In this document: in pieces, positions 9,801 through 19,540 of the stretch
Numbering within the stretch: position 1 is the first letter of the stretch
Layout: each line of letters opens with the position of its first letter
Assembly (NCBI RefSeq): GCF_964340395.1
Contig: NC_135551.1
Span: 5,711,963 to 5,739,462 of the forward strand
Direction of reading: 5' to 3'
Length of the DNA: 27,500 bases
Source of the DNA: Glandiceps talaboti
Taxonomy: Eukaryota > Hemichordata > Enteropneusta > Spengelidae
Notes under the pieces: model-generated
What the model was told of the DNA's origin: nothing
Database searches by the model: none
Seen by the model: only the letters and a program-made list of their open reading frames with translations
Translations under genes and position numbers: made by a program

Positions 9801-10084
9801 CTGAAAACAAGGAAAAACATTATTAGTGAACTGAGCAAAATTGCTAGTTACAAATAATATACAATTTACAAATGCGAAGTCTGAACTGGAATTTTAACAT
9901 GTTTTGTTATATTCACACCTAACATCTCACCTGGTATTTTTCAGTCTATACTTATAATGAGGTGGTCATGTTCTGTGCAAAAAACTTTTACTCAGTTGGA
10001 CATAACCAAGTTGTGAATGACAAGTTGCTTCTGAGGCTTTGTGATTGTAATAAGTGATTCATAAATATATAGAAGGGTTTTGAT

Positions 10085-10708
10085 TGAAAGTGGCCCATGG
10101 ATGTCAGAGTTGTACATCCACACTTTGAACATTTTGGCTATTTGACTTGAAATATAAAGATCAAGGATCTGGGTAATTAAAACAAACTTTGAAGATATTG
10201 CAAAAATTACAAAACTTACTTGAGTCTTCTTCTTGTTTGATAACTTTCTCCTTTAGCATTCCTCTTCAATTCTGGTCATATGAGTTATTCCTAGGTAAGA
10301 TCTGAAAACAATGATAACATTATTAATGAAGTGAATACCAAAAGAAAATCCAGTTTACAAATAAGTGACAATCATGGACATATTTGACCAGGATAGAATT
10401 TACTACCAATGGGTTTTAGAGATGAAGTAGTGGTCACCAGTTGCAAACCGTTCTGCCTGCCTGTTCAGGCTAAAACCAAGAGAGACTTGATATAAGATAC
10501 AGTACCCCTAAATACATTACTTCCATGTGACTGAATATGACATAATTTAAAATAAATTAGTGACAATAAATAAATACTAAAAACTGTCTGTAATATGCTG
10601 GAAATGGTTGAATTTTCATAATCGATCAGTTTAGGCTGTTCTGTCAACTTTGCATATGTCCAATCTGACATGGCACCTTTAGGCCAGGTTTGAAAGAAAT
10701 TAGATATT
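10085..10708. repeat. Direct segmental duplication, copy 2
   Basis: Homologous to 8820-9475, about 1.26 kb downstream and in the same orientation. Long stretches, for example 10281-10560 against 9022-9303, differ at only a few bases. The A-type exon-like module is included in both copies. Confidence 0.85.
10220..10301 (-). other. Exon-like module A2
   Basis: Minus strand: TTTTCAG acceptor, 82-bp block, then CTCAA|GTAAGT donor. It is the counterpart of module A1 in the other duplicated copy. Relative to A1 it has lost short stretches and its 3' edge has shifted to a new GT while keeping donor consensus. No open frame runs through it. Confidence 0.45.
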
Positions 10709-10806
10709 ATCTACATTTCCCTACGGACAACCTGGGTTACTAACCAGTGATAAAACATATCTTCATGACTGATAAAAACATCAAGATTTCAAAATAAGAA
10801 ACTTAC

Positions 10807-10883
10807 TTCTCTTTTTTAACAGCCTTCTTTATAAGCTTTCTTCATCAATTCCAGGAATACCGGTACACATTCCTGGGTATGAT
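10807..10883 (-). other. Exon-like module A4
   Basis: Minus strand: CTTTTCAG acceptor, 77-bp block, then AGAA|GTAAGT donor. One frame reads HTQECVPVFLELMKKAYK before a stop close to the donor, the most protein-like reading of the family. Similarity to A1/A2 is clearest around the acceptor and the CCWGGAAT...GAATTGA core. Confidence 0.4.
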
Positions 10884-10947
10884 CTGAAAAGAAAGTAAAA
10901 CATTATCAAATAAACTGAATAGAAATATATACAATGTAGATACATAC

Positions 10948-11018
10948 CTCTCATATTCTTTTTCTTCAATAAAGTTTCTTCAGTATCGTCTTCTTCAATG
11001 GTGAGTCACTTGTGTTAC
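10948..11018 (-). other. Exon-like module B1
   Basis: Minus strand: TCTCTACTCAG acceptor, 71-bp block containing CCATTGAAGAAGACGATACTG, then GAGAG|GTATGT donor. A second member of this subtype is at 11346-11411. It shares the ATTGAAGA core with the A modules. Confidence 0.4.
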
Positions 11019-11221
11019 CTGAGTAGAGAAAAGCTATACAGATTTACAACCATGATTTACTTACATGTATGGTGATCCTATAAGGGTGTCTTTACGTATG
11101 TACGACATATTTTGATCTCTTCACCTTGATCTAGCGACCCTCTATACAAGCCATAATAAAAGATCAATTTCAAAACCATTTCTTCACGACTGACAAAGAC
11201 TTAAAATTTATAGTGACTCCA

Positions 11222-11300
11222 AGATTTGAAATTTGCATATCTCATCTTCTAATAACTGTCTTCTTCAATTGCTGTGATAATGCATAAGGATTAGAGAGGC
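11222..11300 (-). other. Degenerate A-type module A5
   Basis: It shares CAATTGAAGAAGACAGTTAT and TTAGAAGATGAG (minus strand) with A3, including the AACTGT/CTTCTAAT block. The splice-like edges are not preserved. Confidence 0.3.
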
Positions 11301-11345
11301 AATAATTATCAAATAAACTGATGAACAGCAATATTAGGTACTTAC

Positions 11346-11411
11346 TTTGATCTTTTTCTTTACACTTACTTCCATAGAGAGTCCATCTTCAATATTGAGT
11401 CCACTTTGTTA
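11346..11411 (-). other. Exon-like module B2 (acceptor lost)
   Basis: Minus strand: TCCCTACTCGG replaces the TCTCTACTCAG of B1, so the AG is gone. The following GTAACAAAGTGGACTCAAT matches B1's GTAACACAAGTGACTCACC. A GTAAG donor follows (GT at 11344-11345). Confidence 0.35.
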
Positions 11412-11429
11412 CCCGAGTAGGGAAAAAGA

Positions 11430-12227
11430 GAAAACAGATTTATATGGGTTTACACAAACCAAACTTAGCTTCATTACTAGATTTGCCGTGCTTACGCATC
11501 TGTCCACCGCTAGTCCATAACAGTCATGTGACTGATGGCAAATAGCTTGCATAGTGGCTTGCATTATGTTTGCAAGAACAGGCAGTTTAGAACTGACAAG
11601 TATATAGCAGGAAGGTATATTTAGAACAGATAAAGAAATCACTGAAGATTTCTGTGAACCAACAAGTAGGTTGGTTTTAAGAGCTTGCAACCAATTAACA
11701 CCACATGTTTGATCAGTTTACAAACTATACAAGATGATAGCCATCAGAGCAGCATGCATGTAAATGATCAGTATTTTAGCTTTGATAGCTAATAGCTGAT
11801 GAGATTTACTTGGCAGCCAATGACCAAAGCCTGTAATACTTCTTGGCTAATGACCATCTGACTTATCACGACTTTATGGATATCAATCCAATCTCCAGTC
11901 TACCGGTAGTATTTAATTTCTAGCCAGTGAATTACAACTGACTTGGTGAACTTCAATACCAAGATATGTCTTCTGTAGTTATGACAACAGTCTGGGACAA
12001 GGAAAGTACTTTAAATGTCACAAATTAACATCATCAGAGTAGACGTGGCATCCTTTGTTGTATTCTTGGGGATGTCCTTTTTCCGAGTAATTCTTCACAA
12101 CTGCAACTGTTTCAGACAAGTGATCTCAGTTTTTCTTTATTTCAGTTTTTTTTTTTAAATTTCAGTTTACTCAGCCACTATAATAGTTTCACACTGCTGG
12201 CTCACTTTCTAATTGTCTCTTTACTTT
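11430..12227. other. Unassigned unique sequence
   Basis: The minus-strand frame 11409-11690 overlaps module B2 and has no recognised domain. No repeat or RNA gene is seen. Confidence 0.25.
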
Positions 12228-14170
12228 CATGTCCTTTACCTCTCCATTGTCTGTTTCACACTGGGGCCTCATATTTTTTGTGTCCTTTACCTCTCCATTG
12301 TCTGTTTCACACTGGGGCCTCATATTTCTTGCGTCCTTTACCTCTCAAGAATCTGTTCCACGATGTGGGCCTCATATTTCTCATGTCCACTACATCTCCA
12401 GTATCTGTTTCACACTGTGGCCCATATTTCTAGTGTCCATTACATCTCCAGTGTCTGTTTCACACTGGGGGCCTCATATTTCTCGTGTCCATTACCTTTC
12501 CAGTGTCTGTTTCACACTGGGACCTCATATTTCTCGTGTCCATTACCTTTCCAGTGTCTGTTTCACACTGGGACCTCATATTTCTCATACATGTCCATTG
12601 CCTCTCCAGTGTTTGTTTCACACTGGAGGCTCATATTTCTCGTGTCCATTACCTTTCCAGTGTCTGTTCCTCACTGGGGGCCTCATATTTCTTGTGTCCA
12701 TTACCTTTCCGGTGTCTGTTTCTCACTGGGGCCTTATATTTCTTGTGTCCATTACCTTTCCAGTGTCTGTTTCTCACTGGGGGCCTCATATTTCTCGTGT
12801 CCATTACCTTTCCAGTGTCTGTTTCACACTGGGGCCTCATATTTCTCATGTCCATTACCTTTCCAGTGTCTGTTTCACACTGGGGCCTCATATTTCTCAT
12901 GTCCATTACCTTTCCAGTGTCTGTTTCACACTGGGACCTCATATTTCTCGTGTCCATTGCCTCTCCAGTGTCTGTTTCACACTGGGGCCTCATATTTCTC
13001 ATGTCCATTACCTCACCAGTGTCTGTTTCACACTGGGGGCCTCATATTTTTCGTGTCCTTTACCTTTCCAGTGTCTGTTTCACACTGGGGGCCTCATATT
13101 TCTCATGTCCATTACCTTTCCAGTGTCTGTTTCACACTGGGGCCTCATATTTCTTGTGTCCATTACCTTTCCAGTGTCTGTTTCTCACTGGGGCCTTATA
13201 TTTCTCGTGTCCATTACCTTTCCAGTGTCTGTTTCACACTGGGACCTCATATTTCTCATGTCCATTGCCTCTCCAGTGTTTGTTTCACACTGGAGGCTCA
13301 TATTTCTCGTGTCCTGTACCTTTCCAGTGTCTGTTCCTCACTGGGGGCCTCATATTTCTCGTGTCCATTACCTTTCCAGTGTCTGCATGTTCCACACTGG
13401 GGGCCTCATATTTCTCATGTCCATTACCTCTCCAGTGTCTGTTTCACACTGGGGGCCTCATATTTCTCATGTCCATTACCTTTCCAGTGTCTGTTTCACA
13501 CCAGGGCCTCACATTTTTCGTGTCCATTACCTCACCAGTGTCTGTTTCACACTGGGGGCCTCATATGTCTCGTGTCCATTACCTTTCCAGTGTCTGTTTC
13601 TCACTGGGGGCCTCATGTTTCTCATGTCCATTACCTTTCCAGTGTCTGTTTCACACTGGAGGCTCATATTTCTCGTGTCCATTACCTTTCCAGTGTCTGT
13701 TTCACACTGGGGCCTCATGTTTCTCATGTCCATTGCCTCTCCAGAGTCTGTTTCACACTGGGCCCTCATATTTCTCGTGTCCATTACCTCTCCAGAGTCT
13801 GTTTCACACTGGGCCCTCATATTTCTCGTGTCGGTTACCTTTCCAGTGTCTGTTTCACACTGGAGGCTCATATTTTTTGTGTCTTTTCCAAACTGGGGGC
13901 TTCATATTTCTCGTGTCCATTACCTTTCCAGTGTCTGTTTCACACTGGGGGCTTCATATTTCTCGTGTCCATTACATCTCCAGTGTCTGTTTCACACTGG
14001 GGCCTCATATTTCTCGTGTACATTACGTTTCCAGTGTCTGCTTCACACTGGGGGCCTCATATTTCTCGTGTCCATAACCTTTCCAGTGTCTGCTTCACAC
14101 TGGGGGCCTTATATTTTTTTTACAACCTTTACCTCTCCCATGTTATTTTCACATTGAGGGCCTCATATTG
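12228..14170 (+). repeat. 51-bp minisatellite with conserved hairpin core, about 38 units
   Basis: The unit is CATTACCTTTCCAGTGTCTG followed by TTTCACACTGG, a G run and CCTCATATTTCTCATGTC. Period is 50-52 bp, the variation coming mainly from the length of the G run (GGG to GGGGG). Each unit holds the inverted repeat CCAGTGT / ACACTGG separated by seven bases. All three plus frames and some minus frames stay open for hundreds of codons because the unit has no stop in any of them. Hence the apparent 17-residue repeat proteins (e.g. SVSHWGLIFLVSITFPV) are by-products. Confidence 0.95.
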
Positions 14171-14236
14171 ATCATGAGCTTTATGTCAGTTTCAACCTCA
14201 ATTTTTCATTTCAGTTCCCGGAGCTCCTCATATTTT

Positions 14237-14293
14237 AAAGTCATTTACCTCTCTAGTGTCTGTTTGACACTTGGTTGTCCCATTTTTTTTCAT

Positions 14294-14324
<31 letters not shown>

Positions 14325-16410
14325 TGTTTTCTTTAAGTCATTTACCTCTCCAGTGTCTGTTTGACACGGGGGTCGTCATATTTTTTATTTTTTTATTTAT
14401 CATTTTGTTTGTCGTTACCTCTCCAGTGTCTGTCTGACACTTGGTTGTCCCATTTTTTTTCATTTATTTATTTATTTATTTAATTTTTATTTATGTCATT
14501 TACCTCTCCAGTGTCTGTTTGACACAGGGGTTGTCATATTTTTTATTTATTTTTTTCTGTCATTTACCTCTCCAGTGTCTGTCTGACACTTGGTTGTCCC
14601 ATTTTTTCTTTTTCGTTGTTTTATTTATTTCATTTTATTTATGTCATTTACCTCTCCAGTGTCTGTTTGACACTTGGTTGTCCCATTTTTTTATTTTTTT
14701 TATTTTTTTGTTTATTTATTTTTATTCTTTATGTCATTTACCTCTCCAGTGTCTGTTTGACACTTCGTTGTCCCATTTTCTTTTTTATTTCTTTGTCTTT
14801 TTTTCTTTACGTCATTTACCTCTCCAGTGTGTGTTTGACACTTGGTTGTCCCATTTTTTTTCATTTATACATTTATTTAATCTTTATTCATGTCATTTAC
14901 CTCTCCAGTGCCTGTTTGACTCAGGGGTCATCACATTTTTTATTTGTTTATGTCCTTACCTCTCCAGTGTCTGTGTGACACTGGGGTTGTCATATTCTTT
15001 TTTATTTTTTCACTTTTGTTCATTTTTTATTCATGTCTTTTACCTCTCCAGTGTCCGTTTCACACTGGGTCTTAATATTTTTTTTAATTTAATTTATTTT
15101 ATTTTTTTATTTTATTTTCATGTCATTTACCTCTTGGTGTCTGTTTCACACTGCGGTTGTCACATTTTTTTATTTGTTATTTATATAAATTTAATTAATT
15201 ATTTTTCATTTATGTCATTTACCTCTCCATTGTCTGTTTGACACAGGGGTTGTCATATTTTTTATTTATTTTTTTCTGTCATTTACCTCTCCAGTGTCTG
15301 TTTGACACTTGGTTGTTCCATTTTTTTTTCATTTTTTTATTTATTTATTTTTCCTTCATGTCATTTACCTCTCCGGTGTCTGTTTGACACAGGGGTTGTC
15401 ATATTTTTTTATTTTTATCATTTCTTTATTTTTTCTGTCATTTACCTCTCCAGTGTCTGTCTGACACAGGGGTCATCACTTTTTTTAAATTTATTTATTT
15501 GTTTATGTCGTTACCTCTCCAGTGTCTGTTTGACACTTGGGTTGTCATATTTTTAAAGTTTTTTTTCACTTTTGTTCATTTTTTATTCATATCATTTACC
15601 TCTCCAGTGTCCGTTTCACACTGGGTCGTCATATTTTTTACAATTTATTTTATTTCATTTTTTATTTTTATAAACTTATTTACTTATTTTTCATTTATGT
15701 CATTTACCTCTCCAGTGTCTGTCCGACACTTGGTTGTCCCATTTTATTTTTCATTTTTTTATTTATTTATTTTTTCTTTGTCATTTACCCCTCCAGTGTC
15801 TGTTTGACACTTGGTTTTTTCATTTTTTTATCTATTTAATTTTATTAATGTCATTTACCTCTCCAGTGTCTGTTTGACACAGGGGTCGTCATATTTTTTT
15901 ATTTTTTTATTTATTTTTTCTGTCATTTACCTCTCCAGTGTGTCTGACACTTGGTTGTCCCATTTTTTTCATTTTTTTATTTATTATTATTTTTTCTTTG
16001 TCATTTACCTCTCCAGTGTTTGTTTGAAACTTTGTTGTCCCATTTTTTTCATTTTTTATTTATTTATTTATTTATTTTTTCTTTACGTCATTTACCTCTC
16101 CAGTGTCCGTTTCACACTGGGTCATCATATTTTTTAAAATTTATTTCATTTTTTTTTTTTTTTTTTTTACTCATGTCATTTACCTCTTAGCGTCTGTTTC
16201 ATACTGCGGTTGTCACATTTTTTTATTTTTTATTTTTATAAATGTATTTACTTATTTTTCATCTATGTCATTTACCTCTCCAGTGCCTGTATCACACTGG
16301 TGTCTGTTTTTTGTACCTTTTACTTTGCTCACCATTGTGTCCGTGTCACACTAGTGGCATTTTATGTATGTACCTTTTACTTATCCACTGTGTGTGTTTC
16401 ACATTGGTGA
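14237..16410 (+). repeat. Derived array: same core with TTTA-rich variable spacers, about 28 units
   Basis: Every unit keeps TCATTTACCTCTCCAGTGTC, then TGTTTGACAC and TTGG, AGGGG or a related ending, followed by TTGTCCCATTTT or CGTCATATTTT. The rest is a TTTA/T-rich spacer of differing length, so core-to-core distance ranges from about 50 to over 100 bp. The core is clearly homologous to that of the 51-bp array on its left. The spacers are microsatellite-like. Confidence 0.93.
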
Positions 16411-16414
16411 CCTT

Positions 16415-16420
16415 TTTATT
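16415..16420 (-). promoter_or_regulatory. Possible poly(A) signal for the minus-strand gene
   Basis: The minus strand reads AATAAA here, about 220 bp past the stop codon at 16641 of the frame described next and just inside the end of the repeat array. Confidence 0.25.
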
Positions 16421-16640
16421 TATAATGAATAGTTTGTAATTGTTTGGCTTTCTGTATATTCTGTCATATACAAATAGCCACTTTTTCCTACTCATTATGT
16501 TGATAAATGGTTATCATCATTACCATCTTACAATTCCAGAAGCACACATTCCATCCATGTAGTTAGGGTTTCCAAATCTTCTAGTTCATTTCATTCCAGC
16601 CATTGCATTAGCGTTTTGTTTTTTCAATTTCCAGTTGGCA

Positions 16641-17036
16641 TCACAAGTACTGTATTCCATCCAACTCAAGAGTTTTTTTAATCTTCATCTTCATAGGTAT
16701 CATAGAGATGATCCTTCCTATTAGGATGTGTAGGATTCCAAATTTGTAGTAGGCATTAGACCTAGCATCCATCTGTCCATCCAATTGCGGTGACACTTCC
16801 TTACCAAAAGTAAGTATCAATTTTATGTTTTTGGTGTCTTGTTCTGTCTTTTGGGATACAACTTCTTTATCTTGATGGTATAACACTTGAATACTTGACT
16901 TAACCAAGTGTTTAGTTTGCTGTTCTGTCTCTCTTTGGCGTTTAAATTCCAAACCTTTGTCATCATCCATCAGGGGCTGTTTGTCTTGGGGTATGAAATT
17001 GAAAACTTTATGTATTGGTGCACCTATATCAATGAT
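16641..17036 (-). CDS. Minus-strand coding exon of an unrecognised gene
   Basis: A CTTCTTTCAG acceptor at 17037-17046 is followed by a frame open for 131 codons. It begins IIDIGAPIHKVFNFIPQDK and runs through DDDKGLEFKRQRETEQQ and YHQDKEVVSQKTEQDTKN. The other two frames stop almost at once after the acceptor, which favours this one. The composition (many K, Q, E, D; short hydrophobic stretches) is protein-like and differs from the surrounding DNA. An internal donor, CTTTTG|GTAAGG, would end the exon at 16805 after ...NIKLILTFG. Otherwise the frame continues to a stop at 16641 as a terminal exon. The portion past 16805 is less convincing. I do not recognise the family. The internal ATG at 16970 is not a likely start. 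Confidence 0.55.
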   Translation of the reverse strand: MIDIGAPIHKVFNFIPQDKQPLMDDDKGLEFKRQRETEQQTKHLVKSSIQVLYHQDKEVVSQKTEQDTKNIKLILTFGKEVSPQLDGQMDARSNAYYKFGILHILIGRIISMIPMKMKIKKTLELDGIQYL

Positions 17037-17421
17037 CTGAAAGAAGGAAACAAATAAATGTCAGCTCTGCAAAAGTTTAAAGGTACAAGTGGAGTAACTG
17101 TCCCATAGGCTCCAAAAATGTGGGGACGTTTTACCTTATAGGAAGAAGACCGACTTTCACAAAATATTGACAATTGTTTTACAAAGCCAACTATCCAGTT
17201 ATTCCATAATCAAAATTAATAATATATGAGCCTAGTAAACTGTTTTTGCAAACATTACGAAGGTTCACTTGTTTCATGTTAAACCAAACAGATCTTTGCA
17301 GGTGTATAGAATATATAGCAATGAATTCATATCTAAAAAGAAAAAAGAAGGTCACCACATTTCCTAAAAAGCTAGACATTGCCAAAAAGTAGCACCAGTG
17401 GTGTTGTAGCACAACTGTACA

Positions 17422-17541
17422 CATTTTAAAATATTTATCCACATGCTGATCTATGATAGGTATACCGGGTAGGCGTTCAATTACAGAATGTTTATCCAGT
17501 TGCCTATCCAGTCTTGTTGTTACCTTTACCACACACACCAT
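17422..17541 (-). CDS. Possible first coding exon (start codon) of the same minus-strand gene
   Basis: The ATG at 17541-17539 sits in ACAATGG, with A at -3 and G at +4, and an in-frame TAA lies three codons upstream, which supports it as a real start. The frame reads MVCVVKVTTRLDRQLDKHSV and stays protein-like to about residue 40. Beyond that it looks like intron translation. An AAG|GTAACA donor after codon 6 (17524) would join in phase to the exon starting at 17036, leaving a six-residue first exon. Longer versions need weaker donors (e.g. after residue 34 or 42). The end coordinate here is therefore a guess. Confidence 0.35.
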
Positions 17542-17550
17542 TGTTTAGTT

Positions 17551-17580
17551 GTTGCTATGGGTGTGGTATTGTTGCTATGT
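17551..17580 (-). promoter_or_regulatory. Two RFX (X-box) half-site-like motifs upstream of the minus-strand start
   Basis: On the minus strand CATAGCAAC occurs at 17559-17551 and again at 17579-17571, exactly 20 bp apart, 10-40 bp upstream of the ATG. The right half of the animal X-box (ATRGYAAC), bound by RFX factors in cilium genes, matches each. Neither has an obvious left half. Tandem half-sites at two helical turns are suggestive only. Confidence 0.35.
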
Positions 17581-18097
17581 ATAGTTGCATCCATTCTTTA
17601 AATGTTTACTCAATTGTGCATTGCCTGAGATCATTACATGCTTAATAGATTATCATCTATATATCCCAAAATGTATATATCCCCTATCTCTATAGTTTTG
17701 GATTTAAAGATTTTTGACCAAAACTACACACTTTAAGACGGCTTAGACCTAATTTGTTTATTACTGTTGGGATCAATGTCATGAATGATTCTTAAACTAC
17801 ATACCACTAAGAACGTTCCCACCAAATTATGACCAAATCAAAGGCAATGGAATTGTATAGAAATTGCAAGGAAGTTTATAGAAAGTCAATGAATGTCTAT
17901 AGAAAATCTATAGAAGTGTATAAAATGTCTTTAGAAAGTTTCTATGTGTCTTTAAAAAGTCTATGGGTGGCTATAGAAAGTTAATGGAAGTGTATAGAAA
18001 GTCAACAGATGTCTATAGAAAGTCTATCGAAAGTAAATGGATAGTATAGACAATGGAAAATTATAGACAGCCTATGGTTGTCTATAAAAAGTTTATG

Positions 18098-18580
18098 GAT
18101 GTCTATACAAAGTCAATGGATGTGTAAAGAAAGTCTATAAAGTCTATAAAATGTCAAAGGAACTCTAAAAACAAGTCTAGAATGTTCATGGATGTCTAAA
18201 AAAGTCAATGGATGTCTAGTCTATAGAGTCAATGGAGGTATCAAGAAAGTCAATGGATGTTTGTAAACAGTCTATGGATGTCTATGGAAAGTCAACGGAA
18301 GTCTATAGATGTCCATAAAAAGTTTATAGAAAGTCAATGGAAGACTATAGAAAGCCAATGGATGTCTATAGAATGTCAGTGGATGTCTATAGAAAATGAA
18401 CAGATGTCTATAGAGTGTTTATGGAAGTTTATAGAAAGTCAATGGATGTCTAGTCTATAGAGTCAATGGAGGTATCAAGAAAGTCAATGGAAGTTTATAG
18501 AATGTCTGTGGATGTCTATAGAAAGTCAGTGGAGGTCTATAGCATGTCTGTGGATGTCTATAGAAAGCCAGTGGAGGTAT
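18098..18580 (+). repeat. Higher-order block H1, copy 1
   Basis: Almost identical to 18938-19420 at an offset of exactly 840 bp (40 x 21). By reading the lines against each other I find one substitution (G at 18361, A at 19201) across roughly 480 bp. The block includes non-consensus sequence such as AACTCTAAAAACAAGTCTAG, which makes the match unambiguous. Confidence 0.9.
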
Positions 18581-18937
18581 ATAGAAAGTCAGTGGATATC
18601 TATAGAATGTCTGTGGATGTCTATAGAAAGTCAGTGGAGGTCTATAGCATGTCTGTGGATGTCTATAGAAAGCCAGTGGAGGTCTATAGAAAGTCAGTGG
18701 AGGTCTATAGAATGTCACATTGTCAGTGGATATCTATAGAATGCCGGTGGATATCTATAGAAAGTCAGTGGATATCTATAGAATGTCAGTGGATGTCTAT
18801 AGAAAGTCAGGGATGTCTATAGAAAGTCAGTGGAGGTCTATAAAATGTCAGTGGATATCTATAGAATGTCAGTGGATGTCTATAGAAAGTCAGTGGATGT
18901 CTATAGAATGTCAGTGGATGTCTATAGAATGTCAGTG

Positions 18938-19420
18938 GATGTCTATACAAAGTCAATGGATGTGTAAAGAAAGTCTATAAAGTCTATAAAATGTCAAAGG
19001 AACTCTAAAAACAAGTCTAGAATGTTCATGGATGTCTAAAAAAGTCAATGGATGTCTAGTCTATAGAGTCAATGGAGGTATCAAGAAAGTCAATGGATGT
19101 TTGTAAACAGTCTATGGATGTCTATGGAAAGTCAACGGAAGTCTATAGATGTCCATAAAAAGTTTATAGAAAGTCAATGGAAGACTATAGAAAGCCAATG
19201 AATGTCTATAGAATGTCAGTGGATGTCTATAGAAAATGAACAGATGTCTATAGAGTGTTTATGGAAGTTTATAGAAAGTCAATGGATGTCTAGTCTATAG
19301 AGTCAATGGAGGTATCAAGAAAGTCAATGGAAGTTTATAGAATGTCTGTGGATGTCTATAGAAAGTCAGTGGAGGTCTATAGCATGTCTGTGGATGTCTA
19401 TAGAAAGCCAGTGGAGGTAT
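18938..19420 (+). repeat. Higher-order block H1, copy 2
   Basis: Second copy of 18098-18580. Its left boundary joins homogeneous units, and its right boundary joins a further short duplication that reuses GTATCAAGAAAGTCAATGG at about 19415-19440. Confidence 0.9.
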
Positions 19421-19540
19421 CAAGAAAGTCAATGGAAGTTTATAGAATGTCTGTGGATGTCTATAGAAAGTCAGTGGAGGTCTATAGCATGTCTGTGGAT
19501 GTCTATAGAAAGCCAGTGGAGGTCTATAGAAAGTCAGTGG

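Noticed and set aside
12649-13871. Minus-strand QCETDTGKVMD-type repeats resembling zinc-finger linkers
   Set aside because: Spacing is 17 residues with one Cys per unit and no paired Cys/His ligands; a C2H2 finger needs about 28 residues and two Cys plus two His.
12213-14171. 640-650 residue open frames with 17-residue repeats in three plus-strand frames
   Set aside because: The 51-bp unit lacks stop codons in all three frames and its length varies by single bases, so all frames remain open together. Nothing favours one frame, and there is no splice or promoter context.
14237-16410. CRISPR-like look: conserved palindromic core with varying spacers
   Set aside because: The spacers are low-complexity TTTA/T tracts, not unique sequences. 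Unit length is irregular, there are no cas genes, and the context is eukaryotic.
14168-16439. Hydrophobic open frames rich in F, I, L and Y in the TTTA-spaced array
   Set aside because: These are translations of T-rich DNA, overlap in several frames, and repeat with the array period. They do not represent membrane proteins.
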